NCBI GenBank assembly: GCA_902597095.1
Contig: CACJWK010000007.1
Span: forward strand, 28,038-92,037
Direction of reading: 5' to 3'
DNA from: an uncultured Pseudohongiella sp.
GTDB lineage: Bacteria; Pseudomonadota; Gammaproteobacteria; Pseudomonadales; Pseudohongiellaceae
Length of the DNA: 64,000 nucleotides
In this document: one piece after another, positions 56,126-64,000 of the stretch
Layout: each line of letters begins with the position of its first letter
How positions within the stretch are numbered: the first letter of the stretch is position 1
Position numbers and translations under genes: made by a program
Notes under the pieces: model-generated
Told to the model about the DNA's origin: nothing
What the model saw: the letters and a program-made list of their open reading frames with translations, nothing else
Database searches by the model: none

Positions 56126-58559
56126 TCCCGCCACTTTCACCGTCTTCCTCTGAGGACAACTCAGTTTTGATATCCTGGATGATATCCCGACCAATCAGGC
56201 TGCCACTACCTTGTCGCTTAAAGGACTCGATTCTTGACGGGATAATCCGGCGTGGATAGTAGTTATTCTCTATGTTGACATCCGAAGTTTCCTGCAGGGG
56301 ATCAATGATAATGCTGACAATGTCTTTCTCGGTTACCACAAGCTTTTTCACCGCCGCGGGCGAGCGCCGCCAGATTTCAGCAGGAATTCTCATTTCCTCA
56401 CTGCTGCCGTCGGCATAGTCAAACTGCAGAAGGATAGGCATTACCAATCCGCCCTGATTGGAAAATTCCAGAATGTAATAGTTAAGATCCTCGGAAATTG
56501 CGCGCTCGAGCACCTCGCGCTCCCAAGGCTCCAGCCCTTCCAGAAAGCTGCTGTAGCGATTACGTTCGACATTGGTTACGGTGAATTGATCGTTGTCGTC
56601 ATAGAAATCTCTGACGTCCGGATTCCGCTCAACCCAGGTCAGGCGACCTTCCTGACGATTTCGTTCCACATAGACACTCGGTGGCAAAGACTTCTCGAAT
56701 TCGCGCTGACGGGCAAAGTCGACGTCAGGATTTTCGGTATCCATACGCATCTGGTAAACGCGATCCAAGGCAATATCCACATGGTCAGTGGTATAAAACC
56801 AGCCGCGCCAGAACCAGTCGAGATCAATGCCGGAGGCTTCTTCCATGGTGCGGAAAAAGTCTGCCGGTGTCGGTCGTTTGAATGCCCACAGTCGAGAATA
56901 TTCTTTGAACGCAAAATCGAAGAGCTCGCGCCCCATAATCGTTTCTCGCAGAATATTGATTGCAGTCGCCGGTTTAGAGTACGCATTGGGACCCAGGCGG
57001 AGCACACTGTCGGATTGCGTCATGACCGGAACCTGATTCTGCGATTCCATATAGTCAGTGATGTACCTTGGCTCGACGCCCCAGGGGATTTCTGCATCCC
57101 ACTCGCGTCCCGCTACGGAATCGAGATAACTGTTGAGCCCCTCGTCCATCCAGGTCCACTGCCTCTCATCCGAGTTGACGATCATCGGAAAGTAGAAGTG
57201 CCCAATCTCATGAATCACGACACCAATCAGAAACCGCTTCTCCCCGAGAGAATAGGTGCGGGAACCGTCTTCCTGAAGCTCTGTCCGAGGCCCATTGAAA
57301 GTGATCATCGGGTACTCCATACCGCCTACAAATCCGACATTGACCGACTGCGCGGTTGGATAGGGGTAATCAAAAGAAAACCGGCTGTATACCTCCAGGG
57401 TATGGATTACCACCTCAGTAGAGTAGTCTGACCAGAGCGTGCCGCCTTCTTTAGGATAGAAGGACATTGCCATGACGGTTTCCTGATTAGCCCCGGGCTG
57501 CTGATGGCCTTTCGCATCCCAGATAAACTTGCGAGAAGAAGCCCAGGCAAAATCCCGAACGTTCTCAGCGGCGAAACGCCAAGTCGCAGTCTGAGCACTG
57601 CCTTCGCGCTCGTTGTCCAGCGCCTCATCCGGAGTGACGATGTAAACCGGTCGCGCAGCGCTCTCCGCCTCCTCAAGCCGGTCACGTTGTTCACGGGTCA
57701 GCACATCACCGGGATTCTGCAACTCACCCGTTGCCGACACGATATGATCAGCCGGCACAGTCATGGACACTTCGTAATCTCCGAATTCCAGCGTAAATTC
57801 GCCAGAGCCAAGAAACTCCTTGTTAGTCCAACCCTCATAATCCGTGTAGGCAACTAAGCGGGGGAACCACTGCGAGAGAGCAAAGATATAGTTCCCACCG
57901 TCCCTTTCATCTTCCGGGAAGTGCTCGTAACCACCCCGCGGAGATAACACATCACCATTGACGATGTTGTACTCAAAATCGATGCGCAGCTCGACATCAT
58001 CGCCCGGCCGCAGCGGCTCCAGAAGATCAACACGCATCAAAGTTCCGACAACGGTATGTGCTAGCGCATTTTCCCGGCTGTCTGAAACGGCATTGATTTG
58101 ATGCCCCAGATTGGCATCCGACTGATACTGAAGCACCCTTAACTGACCGAGACTGATACGCGCCGGATCGTTGCTGTCGGCATCAGGGCTGAACCCGTTG
58201 AAAGTGCCGCTCATTTCCGCCATCGAATCTGACCGAAACCGGTTCTGATCTAGCTGGAACCACAGATAAGTCAGCGTGTCAGGAGAGTTATTCTGATAGC
58301 GAATGAGCTCTGTCGCCGACAGCCGCTGTTTGTCTTCATCTAAAATGGCCTCGATGTTGTAGTCAACTTCTTGCTGCCAGTATTCATGGCCGGGTGCTCC
58401 GGCAGCGTTTCGATACACATTTGCTGTGGGTAACACTTCATCCAGCTGACGAAATTTGTCCTGAAATGATCCCTTGGTCTGCTGAATACCCTGCCCCTGC
58501 AGGGCTCCCGCCCACAGTAAGGCAAACAGCAACAGGCTTAATCGTCGCGCGCTCAACAT
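56106..58559 (-). CDS. Exported M1-family metallopeptidase
   Basis: 817 residues with a signal peptide (about 1-22) and AGGAG before the ATG at 58559. The zinc site is complete: H450-E451-x2-H454 in HEIGH and E473 in WMDEGLNSY, matching H-E-x2-H-x18-E. The GMEYPM block just before is the M1 exopeptidase (GAMEN-like) motif with changes. The C-terminal 200 residues are a strand-rich domain. It is a predicted zinc aminopeptidase acting in the periplasm. Overlaps the DUF6702-like gene, which supports co-transcription. Confidence 0.9.
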   Translation of the reverse strand: MLSARRLSLLLFALLWAGALQGQGIQQTKGSFQDKFRQLDEVLPTANVYRNAAGAPGHEYWQQEVDYNIEAILDEDKQRLSATELIRYQNNSPDTLTYLWFQLDQNRFRSDSMAEMSGTFNGFSPDADSNDPARISLGQLRVLQYQSDANLGHQINAVSDSRENALAHTVVGTLMRVDLLEPLRPGDDVELRIDFEYNIVNGDVLSPRGGYEHFPEDERDGGNYIFALSQWFPRLVAYTDYEGWTNKEFLGSGEFTLEFGDYEVSMTVPADHIVSATGELQNPGDVLTREQRDRLEEAESAARPVYIVTPDEALDNEREGSAQTATWRFAAENVRDFAWASSRKFIWDAKGHQQPGANQETVMAMSFYPKEGGTLWSDYSTEVVIHTLEVYSRFSFDYPYPTAQSVNVGFVGGMEYPMITFNGPRTELQEDGSRTYSLGEKRFLIGVVIHEIGHFYFPMIVNSDERQWTWMDEGLNSYLDSVAGREWDAEIPWGVEPRYITDYMESQNQVPVMTQSDSVLRLGPNAYSKPATAINILRETIMGRELFDFAFKEYSRLWAFKRPTPADFFRTMEEASGIDLDWFWRGWFYTTDHVDIALDRVYQMRMDTENPDVDFARQREFEKSLPPSVYVERNRQEGRLTWVERNPDVRDFYDDNDQFTVTNVERNRYSSFLEGLEPWEREVLERAISEDLNYYILEFSNQGGLVMPILLQFDYADGSSEEMRIPAEIWRRSPAAVKKLVVTEKDIVSIIIDPLQETSDVNIENNYYPRRIIPSRIESFKRQGSGSLIGRDIIQDIKTELSSEEDGESGGNEETEQ

Positions 58560-58710
58560 GATTCGGTCTCTCCTGGAGGTGCGGGAGTTAAAGCAGAGAT
58601 AATACTCGTTTTTCGGCTGAGTTGCTGCGCCTAATGCCGCGTCGACTATAACTCAGACTTTCGTGAATTGGCTCCGGAACGAATCGGTCACCACGGCACT
58701 GGCCCCAGAT

Positions 58711-59430
58711 TCAGGAGTTAATTTTGGCAGACATCTTATTGGGATTGAGGTGGCGTACGTCGGTACCCGCCACCATGTAGATCACATGCTCACAGATATT
58801 CTTGGCATGATCTCCGACTCTTTCGATTGCGCGCAGGGCCCACAGCACATTCAGCACTTTGCTGATGGTGGAAGGATCTTCCATCATGAAAGTGACCATA
58901 GAGCGCATGGCAATCGCGTAGTCGTTGTCGACGCTCTTGTCCTCTTGCACAACCGCAATCGCCGCATCTGCATCATACCGGGCGAATGAATCCAGCGCCC
59001 TGTGCACCATACGCTGAACTTTGTCTCCCAAGCTGCGGAAGTCAACGATTCCTTCGGGAAATTCACCCAACTCGCTCATCTTGATTGCTGCTTTGGCGAT
59101 CTTGGAGGATTCGTCTCCGATTCGTTCAAGATCACGAATGGCTTTCACTATAGCCAGAACCAGGCGCAGATCTCTCGCTGCGGGTTGGCGTCTGGCGATG
59201 ATCAGATTGCACTCTTCATCAATTTTCATCTCCATTTGATCAAGTAAGTCATCATCAGCGGCGATACGCTCTCCCAATGTGCTGTCAGCTTCAATGAGAG
59301 CCTGCATAGCACCTGAAAACTGTTTTTCCACCATCCCGCCCATTTCCAGCATGTGCTTCTTGAGATCTTCCAGATCCGTGTTGAACTGCTGAGAAATATG
59401 TGAGCGGGGTTTGTCGGCGCCTGCATCCAT
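58711..59430 (-). CDS. phoU: Phosphate-signalling regulator PhoU
   Basis: 239 residues of helical bundle in two repeats. The metal-binding runs DEECNLIIARRQPAARDLRLVLAIVKAIRDLERIGDESSKIA and LWALRAIERVGDHAKNICEHVIY are characteristic. It ties the Pst transporter to the PhoR/PhoB sensor system, shutting it off when phosphate is plentiful. Final gene of the pst operon; no terminator is obvious. Confidence 0.95.
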   Translation of the reverse strand: MDAGADKPRSHISQQFNTDLEDLKKHMLEMGGMVEKQFSGAMQALIEADSTLGERIAADDDLLDQMEMKIDEECNLIIARRQPAARDLRLVLAIVKAIRDLERIGDESSKIAKAAIKMSELGEFPEGIVDFRSLGDKVQRMVHRALDSFARYDADAAIAVVQEDKSVDNDYAIAMRSMVTFMMEDPSTISKVLNVLWALRAIERVGDHAKNICEHVIYMVAGTDVRHLNPNKMSAKINS

Positions 59431-59535
59431 AGATTCTGATTCCGGGTGGATGAACTTAAATGTCTACTGCAAAAGGTTATTGCATCTTGCATCATATCAC
59501 TGAACCGAGAAACTCTGCCCTGAGAATTCGATCTG

Positions 59536-60366
59536 TCAGCCGTATCTGCCAGTGATATAGTCTTCCGTCTGTCTTTCCGAGGGATTGGTAAACAAGGTGT
59601 CGGTGCTGTCAAATTCCACCAGCCGACCCATATCCATAAACGCAGCGAAGTCTGACACTCGAGCTGCCTGCTGCATATTGTGAGTCACAATAAGTATGGA
59701 ATAGCTGGCCCTCAACTCGTTGATCAATTCTTCAATCCTCAGGGTAGAAATAGGATCCAGAGACGACGCCGGCTCATCTAGCAGCAGCACTTCTGGCTCC
59801 ACAGCGATCGTGCGGGCTATCACCAGCCTCTGTTGCTGACCTCCGGAGAGCTCCAAGGCGCTGTCGTCCAGCCTGTCCTTCACTTCATCCCAGAGCGCGG
59901 CTGCTCGAAGGGCATCCTCAACGACCTCATCGAGGATCCGGCGGGAGTTGATGCCCTGGATTCTGAGCCCATAGGCGACGTTCTCGTAGACTGACTTGGG
60001 GAACGGATTGGGTTTCTGAAAGACCATACCCACCCTACGGCGCAAATCGGCAACATCAATTCTCTTATCATAGATATCATCGCCGTCGATCCTGATCTTA
60101 CCTTTGATATGACAGTCGTCGATGAGGTCGTTCATACGGTTGAAGCAACGCAATAAGCTGGACTTGCCACAACCACTTGGGCCAATAAACGCCGTCACCT
60201 TATTTCGGGGGATGCTGAGAGAGATATCCCGAAGCGCATGGATGTCCTTGCTGTAGTACAGATTCAACTTTTTGATGTCGATACAGGCGTCGGATCTAGT
60301 TTTTACATTTTCCGTAGAATTGCCCCCGGCCTGAGAATCGCACTCATTATTTTCGTTCATAAGCAT
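59536..60366 (-). CDS. pstB: Phosphate ABC transporter ATPase PstB
   Basis: 276 residues. Walker [24 protein letters not shown], signature [33 protein letters not shown] and the H-loop [24 protein letters not shown] are standard for PstB. It powers high-affinity phosphate import through PstC/PstA. A longer than usual N-terminal tail (about 25 polar residues) precedes the fold; the ATG two codons later (60360) is an alternative start. The phoU start lies 105 bases after its stop. Confidence 0.96.
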   Translation of the reverse strand: MLMNENNECDSQAGGNSTENVKTRSDACIDIKKLNLYYSKDIHALRDISLSIPRNKVTAFIGPSGCGKSSLLRCFNRMNDLIDDCHIKGKIRIDGDDIYDKRIDVADLRRRVGMVFQKPNPFPKSVYENVAYGLRIQGINSRRILDEVVEDALRAAALWDEVKDRLDDSALELSGGQQQRLVIARTIAVEPEVLLLDEPASSLDPISTLRIEELINELRASYSILIVTHNMQQAARVSDFAAFMDMGRLVEFDSTDTLFTNPSERQTEDYITGRYG

Positions 60367-60384
60367 GACTGTCCTGAGCCGTGA

Positions 60385-62064
60385 TTATATCTCGAGACTT
60401 CTGAACTTTTCCCGTAATCGGTTGCGAAGCACTGCAGCGGTCAGATTAAGGATCGCAATCACGCTAACTAGCAACAGAGCCGTAGCGAAGACCAATGGGC
60501 GCGCCGCTTCAACATTCGGACTCTGGAAGCCCACATCGTAGATATGAAAACCCAGATGCATAAATTGCTGGTCCAGATGTACGTACGGATAGATGCCGTT
60601 TACCGGCAGAGAGGGGGCAAGCTTTACGACACCAACCAGCATCAAAGGCGCGACTTCCCCGGCAGCTCTGGCAATAGCCAAAATCAGTCCGGTCATCATG
60701 GCAGGGCTGGCCATGGGCAAAATTACCCGCCAGATCGTTTCGAACTTGGTCGCGCCAAGTGCCAGAGACCCCTCCCGAACGCTTCTTGGGATTCGCGTAA
60801 GCCCCTCCTCGGTCGCGACAATGACGACCGGCACGGTCAGCAAGGCAAGTGTCAAGGACGCCCAGAGCAGCCCCGGTGCACCAAAAGTGGGTGCGGGCAA
60901 GGCTTCCGCAAAGAACAACTGATCAATTTCACCACCAATTAGGTAGACAAAAAAGCCGAGACCAAAAACACCGTAAACGACGGAAGGGACACCCGCGAGG
61001 TTATTGACTGCAACCCTGATTATGCGGGTAGTCATTCCTTGCTTGGCGTATTCCCGCAAATAGACGGCAGCTATCACGCCAAATGGAGTCACAAAAAGCG
61101 ACATCAGAAGTACCATGACCACCGTGCCGAATATAGCAGGATAGACCCCCCCTTCTGTGTTGCCCTCCCGTGGCTCGGCCGTCAGGAATTCCCACAATCG
61201 CTGACTGTACAATGACAGCTTTCCAGCCAGTGTCAGACTGTTGGGCTGGTACGCACGAACGATCTCGGCCAAGGGTATCAACACGTCAACGGCATTTGAT
61301 GCCCTCACCAGCACGCTATCACGGTCAATCTGTGCATAAAGCTGATTAAGCTGGTGTTGCAGGTTCGCCAGTTCAGCCTGTATTTCCAGGCGCTGGGCAC
61401 TGAATTGCTGAGTCAGGGACGGGCTCAACTCGCCCTCCAGCATCGCGGCTCGCTCTCTCAATCTGAGCCGTTCAAGATCACTATTCGCCCTGGCAAGCTG
61501 CTCACTTTGGATCGACTGAATCTGTTTATCCAGTTCTCTGACCTCTTCGAGACGTGATTGAAACTGGGCCCACAGGAACTGATCATCAGACAGTGCGTCA
61601 GCTGAATCTAACTCCTCGCCCAATTCTAAGGAGCTGATTGCGCCATATAAGACTCCGCCTTGTTTTCGCTCAAAAACCGCAATGCTCTCGGGCGTTGAGA
61701 CCTCTTCAACAAAATCCGCCAAAACCCAGGCAAAGTCGATACCGTTAAGATCCCGATTGCCTAATTTCCAGAGATCCCTTCGATACCGTTCCTGCGCTGG
61801 GTCAACACGCAAACCAGAAGCAATCAGAACCTCCGCTGCAACCCACTCTGTTCTGGTAAGCTCCCCGATCAACTCTGTTGGTTTAAATCCGGGCGCAAGG
61901 TATCTTCCCTGACTTACCTCGTTGGGCCAGAAATGGCGCAGGCCATTCACAGCCAGCACGCCAAGCAGCCCAAGGACCATCACAATGCTGATCGCAACCG
62001 CTCCCGCATTAATCCAGATCCACGGCGTGCCGGCCCGGGACCATTTTTTGAGTTTTTGTCTCAT
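60385..62064 (-). CDS. pstA: Phosphate ABC transporter permease PstA, long form
   Basis: 559 residues from the ATG at 62064, whose ATGA overlaps the pstC stop. One N-terminal membrane segment is followed by a large periplasmic insertion (about 55-270) with a coiled-coil-like part (RLRERAAMLEGELSPSLTQQFSAQRLEI). Then five membrane segments with the EAA loop REGSLALGATKFETIWRVILPMASPAMMTGLILAIARAAGEVAPLMLVG. Long forms of PstA with this insertion are known in marine gammaproteobacteria. Confidence 0.93.
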   Translation of the reverse strand: MRQKLKKWSRAGTPWIWINAGAVAISIVMVLGLLGVLAVNGLRHFWPNEVSQGRYLAPGFKPTELIGELTRTEWVAAEVLIASGLRVDPAQERYRRDLWKLGNRDLNGIDFAWVLADFVEEVSTPESIAVFERKQGGVLYGAISSLELGEELDSADALSDDQFLWAQFQSRLEEVRELDKQIQSIQSEQLARANSDLERLRLRERAAMLEGELSPSLTQQFSAQRLEIQAELANLQHQLNQLYAQIDRDSVLVRASNAVDVLIPLAEIVRAYQPNSLTLAGKLSLYSQRLWEFLTAEPREGNTEGGVYPAIFGTVVMVLLMSLFVTPFGVIAAVYLREYAKQGMTTRIIRVAVNNLAGVPSVVYGVFGLGFFVYLIGGEIDQLFFAEALPAPTFGAPGLLWASLTLALLTVPVVIVATEEGLTRIPRSVREGSLALGATKFETIWRVILPMASPAMMTGLILAIARAAGEVAPLMLVGVVKLAPSLPVNGIYPYVHLDQQFMHLGFHIYDVGFQSPNVEAARPLVFATALLLVSVIAILNLTAAVLRNRLREKFRSLEI

Positions 62065-64000
62065 ATCAGACCGTAGCGCCACCTCAAGCGCTGCCGAACC
62101 ACCTCAGCAATTGTGTTCACGATAAAGGTGAAGGCAAATAGCACCAGTGCCGACAAAAAGAGGATCCGGTAGTGACTGCTGTTTACATCTGTCTCTGGCA
62201 CCTCCACGGCAATATTCGCGGCCAGCGTCCGCATACCTTCGAAGAAATTGATATCCATAATGGGTGTGTTACCGGTCGCCATCAGCACGATCATGGTTTC
62301 ACCAACTGCCCTGCCCAATCCGATCATCAAGGCACTGAATATGCCGGGACTCGCCATGGGCAGAACCACCTGAGAGAGGGTTTGCCAGGGCGTTGCTCCA
62401 AGGGCTAGCGATCCACTACTCAACTGCCTCGGCACTGTGAATATCGCGTCCTCTGCAATCGAAAAAATAGTCGGTATCACCGCAAAGCCCATCGCAAATC
62501 CGACAATCATCGCATTGCGCTGGTCGTAGGCGAGCCCGAGTTCAGATCCGAGCCAGGCTTTGATATCCCCGCCAAAGAGCCAGTACTCAAACGGCCCGGC
62601 AACCCACAAGGCAAACCAGCTACCGAGGATCACCACCGGAACCAGCAGGGCCGCCTCCCAGCCTTCAGGAATGCAGTGTCGAACCCGCTTTGGCAAGAAC
62701 ATCCAGGCCACGCTGGCAGTCAGAATGGTCACCGGCAGCAATATGACGAGGGCGAATATCCCCAGAAGATTCTGCTCAGCGAATGGCGCGAGCCAAAGAC
62801 CGGCTAAAAACCCCAGAACAACCGTTGGCATGGCTTCCATGAGCTCTACCAGCGGTTTGACTGTTCTTCGCATACCGGGAGCCATGAAGTAACCGGTAAA
62901 TATCGCACCACAAACTGCCAGAGGAGCAGCTAACAGCATGGCATAAAACGCCGCTTTCAGCGTGCCAAAGGTCAGAGGCATCAACGAATATTTCGGCTCA
63001 TAGACATTCCCGGATGCAGATGACTGCCAGACATAGGCAGGTTCCGCATAGCCTTCATACCAGACGCGTTCCCACAGCGCGGACCAGGAGATTTCAGGAT
63101 GAGGGCTTTCTATCGGATAGGCCAGAAACTGACCTGATTCAGATTCAGTCAGCAACAGATCACCTCGCGGTGAGAGGGTCATTGCCTCAATCTCATCATC
63201 AACCAACGCCTGCTCTGTGAGCAATCGATCGGCTGTGGTGTTGAACAGCCTGAATACGCCATCTACATCTACCACAGCGACATTTTTGCGCCTTTGTTCG
63301 CTTTCGATCTGGTCAAGCGGGATCATCGCCGCCTGAAAAACTCTGGCTTGATGCAGGAGCAGTTCCCCATCGCTGACATCAATAAACCATTGACCCACCT
63401 GACCCAGATCGTCGGCAATCATTAACGATCGACCGCCCGCAAGCATCTCTGCGTCCACCACCTTACCGGGCTGGTTCGCAATAGCGTTACTGCTTAAGGA
63501 TTCGTCCCCGCCCTCATGTAATGCGCGGACCGAGAATGCTGATAGTCGGTCATTCGCGTCTAGCGCAAATACATACTGATGATCTCCATCAATAAAAACG
63601 CGTGTTGCGTCAGAGACTTGTGCTCCAATTCTTGCCACGCTCCATTCGTATTCCGGCAGAGATGCGGGGTCGAGCAATGCCGTCAGACTACTCTGTCTGG
63701 AACCAGTAGCCAGTTCGATCTGACCATTCGCATCGACTGCAACAACCTGTAGTTCATTCCTCTGCTGCGAGATTGCCAGTCCGCTTACGGACCCCGATGT
63801 TGTTAGCAGCGGCAGACGACCAAAAGGATACGAAAGGCTTCGAGGCAGGTTTCGGGCCCCACTTTCGGGCCCCTCCGCCGCACCGTATTCCGCCGACACC
63901 AGCAAGACCTCACCGGAATCGAGACCAATCGCCAGCAGGGCCGGCTCCCCGGATATCAGGGCGACTGCCGATATTTCAGCACTTTGCGCCACCGGCAGTC
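62061..64000 (-). CDS. pstC: Phosphate ABC transporter permease PstC, long form, cut at the window edge
   Basis: The frame remains open to 64000, so the N-terminus is outside the window. The visible part starts with a periplasmic domain of about 300 residues that resembles a WD40-like propeller (LLAIGLDSGEVLLVSAEYG, VVAVDANGQIELATG, MTLSPRGDLLLTESES). It is followed by membrane segments with FKAAFYAML-like start, VELMEAMPTVVLGFLAGLWLAPF and SGSLALGATPWQTLSQVVLPMASPGIFSALMIGLGRAVGETMIVLMATGN (EAA loop). Translocates phosphate with PstA. pstS, if linked, would be further right. Confidence 0.93.
   Translation of the reverse strand, partial: LPVAQSAEISAVALISGEPALLAIGLDSGEVLLVSAEYGAAEGPESGARNLPRSLSYPFGRLPLLTTSGSVSGLAISQQRNELQVVAVDANGQIELATGSRQSSLTALLDPASLPEYEWSVARIGAQVSDATRVFIDGDHQYVFALDANDRLSAFSVRALHEGGDESLSSNAIANQPGKVVDAEMLAGGRSLMIADDLGQVGQWFIDVSDGELLLHQARVFQAAMIPLDQIESEQRRKNVAVVDVDGVFRLFNTTADRLLTEQALVDDEIEAMTLSPRGDLLLTESESGQFLAYPIESPHPEISWSALWERVWYEGYAEPAYVWQSSASGNVYEPKYSLMPLTFGTLKAAFYAMLLAAPLAVCGAIFTGYFMAPGMRRTVKPLVELMEAMPTVVLGFLAGLWLAPFAEQNLLGIFALVILLPVTILTASVAWMFLPKRVRHCIPEGWEAALLVPVVILGSWFALWVAGPFEYWLFGGDIKAWLGSELGLAYDQRNAMIVGFAMGFAVIPTIFSIAEDAIFTVPRQLSSGSLALGATPWQTLSQVVLPMASPGIFSALMIGLGRAVGETMIVLMATGNTPIMDINFFEGMRTLAANIAVEVPETDVNSSHYRILFLSALVLFAFTFIVNTIAEVVRQRLRWRYGLI

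Noticed and set aside
58617..58656. CTGAGTT/AACTCAG inverted repeat downstream of phoU
   Set aside because: Only seven paired bases with a loop of about 26; not convincing as a terminator.
1..64000. CRISPR arrays, tRNA/rRNA genes, insertion sequences, prophage, toxin-antitoxin or known defence systems
   Set aside because: No regularly spaced repeats, transposase, integrase, or structural RNA patterns were seen in any intergenic region.

Overview
The window looks like chromosomal DNA of a Gram-negative, probably marine or oligotrophic, gammaproteobacterium. This is inferred from LptF/LptG, the long PstC/PstA variants, ModE with two TOBE domains, a YdiJ-type dehydrogenase, and many exported enzymes of unknown substrate. 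I see no tRNA, rRNA, CRISPR array, insertion sequence, integrase or phage gene. It is gene-dense, with small operons separated by clear hairpin terminators.

Layout. 1-6.6 kb: a partial BirA-like gene, a CstA-type transporter, a HupE/UreJ-like membrane protein, an exported beta-propeller that matches the peptidylglycine lyase (PAL) family at its metal and catalytic residues, and a nuclease-fold protein that has lost most catalytic residues. 6.9-8.7 kb: a redoxin-cytochrome c-copper monooxygenase (PHM-like) fusion. 8.9-18.4 kb: an amidohydrolase, a penicillin-acylase-type lipoprotein, then aminotransferase, GntP permease and a YdiJ-like FAD/Fe-S dehydrogenase, which together suggest C2/C3 hydroxy-acid (glyoxylate, hydroxypyruvate, glycerate) metabolism. 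18.4-25 kb: gamma-glutamyltranspeptidase with a lipocalin-like partner, an iodotyrosine-deiodinase-like flavoprotein, two related secreted proteins, and a hydroxyisobutyrate-dehydrogenase-type reductase. 25-31 kb: a decapitated Ser/Thr kinase, then thioesterase / formamidase-like hydrolase / kynureninase, an acyltransferase and an MFS transporter.

31-39.5 kb is the most unusual part: a second redoxin-heme-PHM fusion whose catalytic copper site has lost both histidines, a divergent exported partner, two tandem cytochrome c-PHM fusions with complete copper ligands, a small exported protein, an exported protein with a His/Met-rich (copper-like) stretch, and a cupin. Four PHM-like proteins and one PAL-like protein in 33 kb amount to both halves of the chemistry that animals use for peptide amidation, but as separate exported proteins with covalently bound heme. 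A recurring TTRCA-N5-TTRCA sequence lies upstream of several of these genes.

39.6-44.3 kb: a YedE-type transporter, modE, modC and modB with a convincing ModE operator but no modA in view, and a DUF488 protein. 44.4-51.5 kb: an S9 peptidase, a third member of the secreted family, a DUF1080 protein, a PPP-type phosphatase next to a CotH/HipA-like putative kinase, and a bestrophin-like membrane protein. 51.5-64 kb: malic enzyme, lptG, lptF, a DUF6702-like protein, an M1 peptidase and the phosphate operon pstC-pstA-pstB-phoU, with pstC cut by the right edge. All assignments come from reading motifs by eye; no database search was run.
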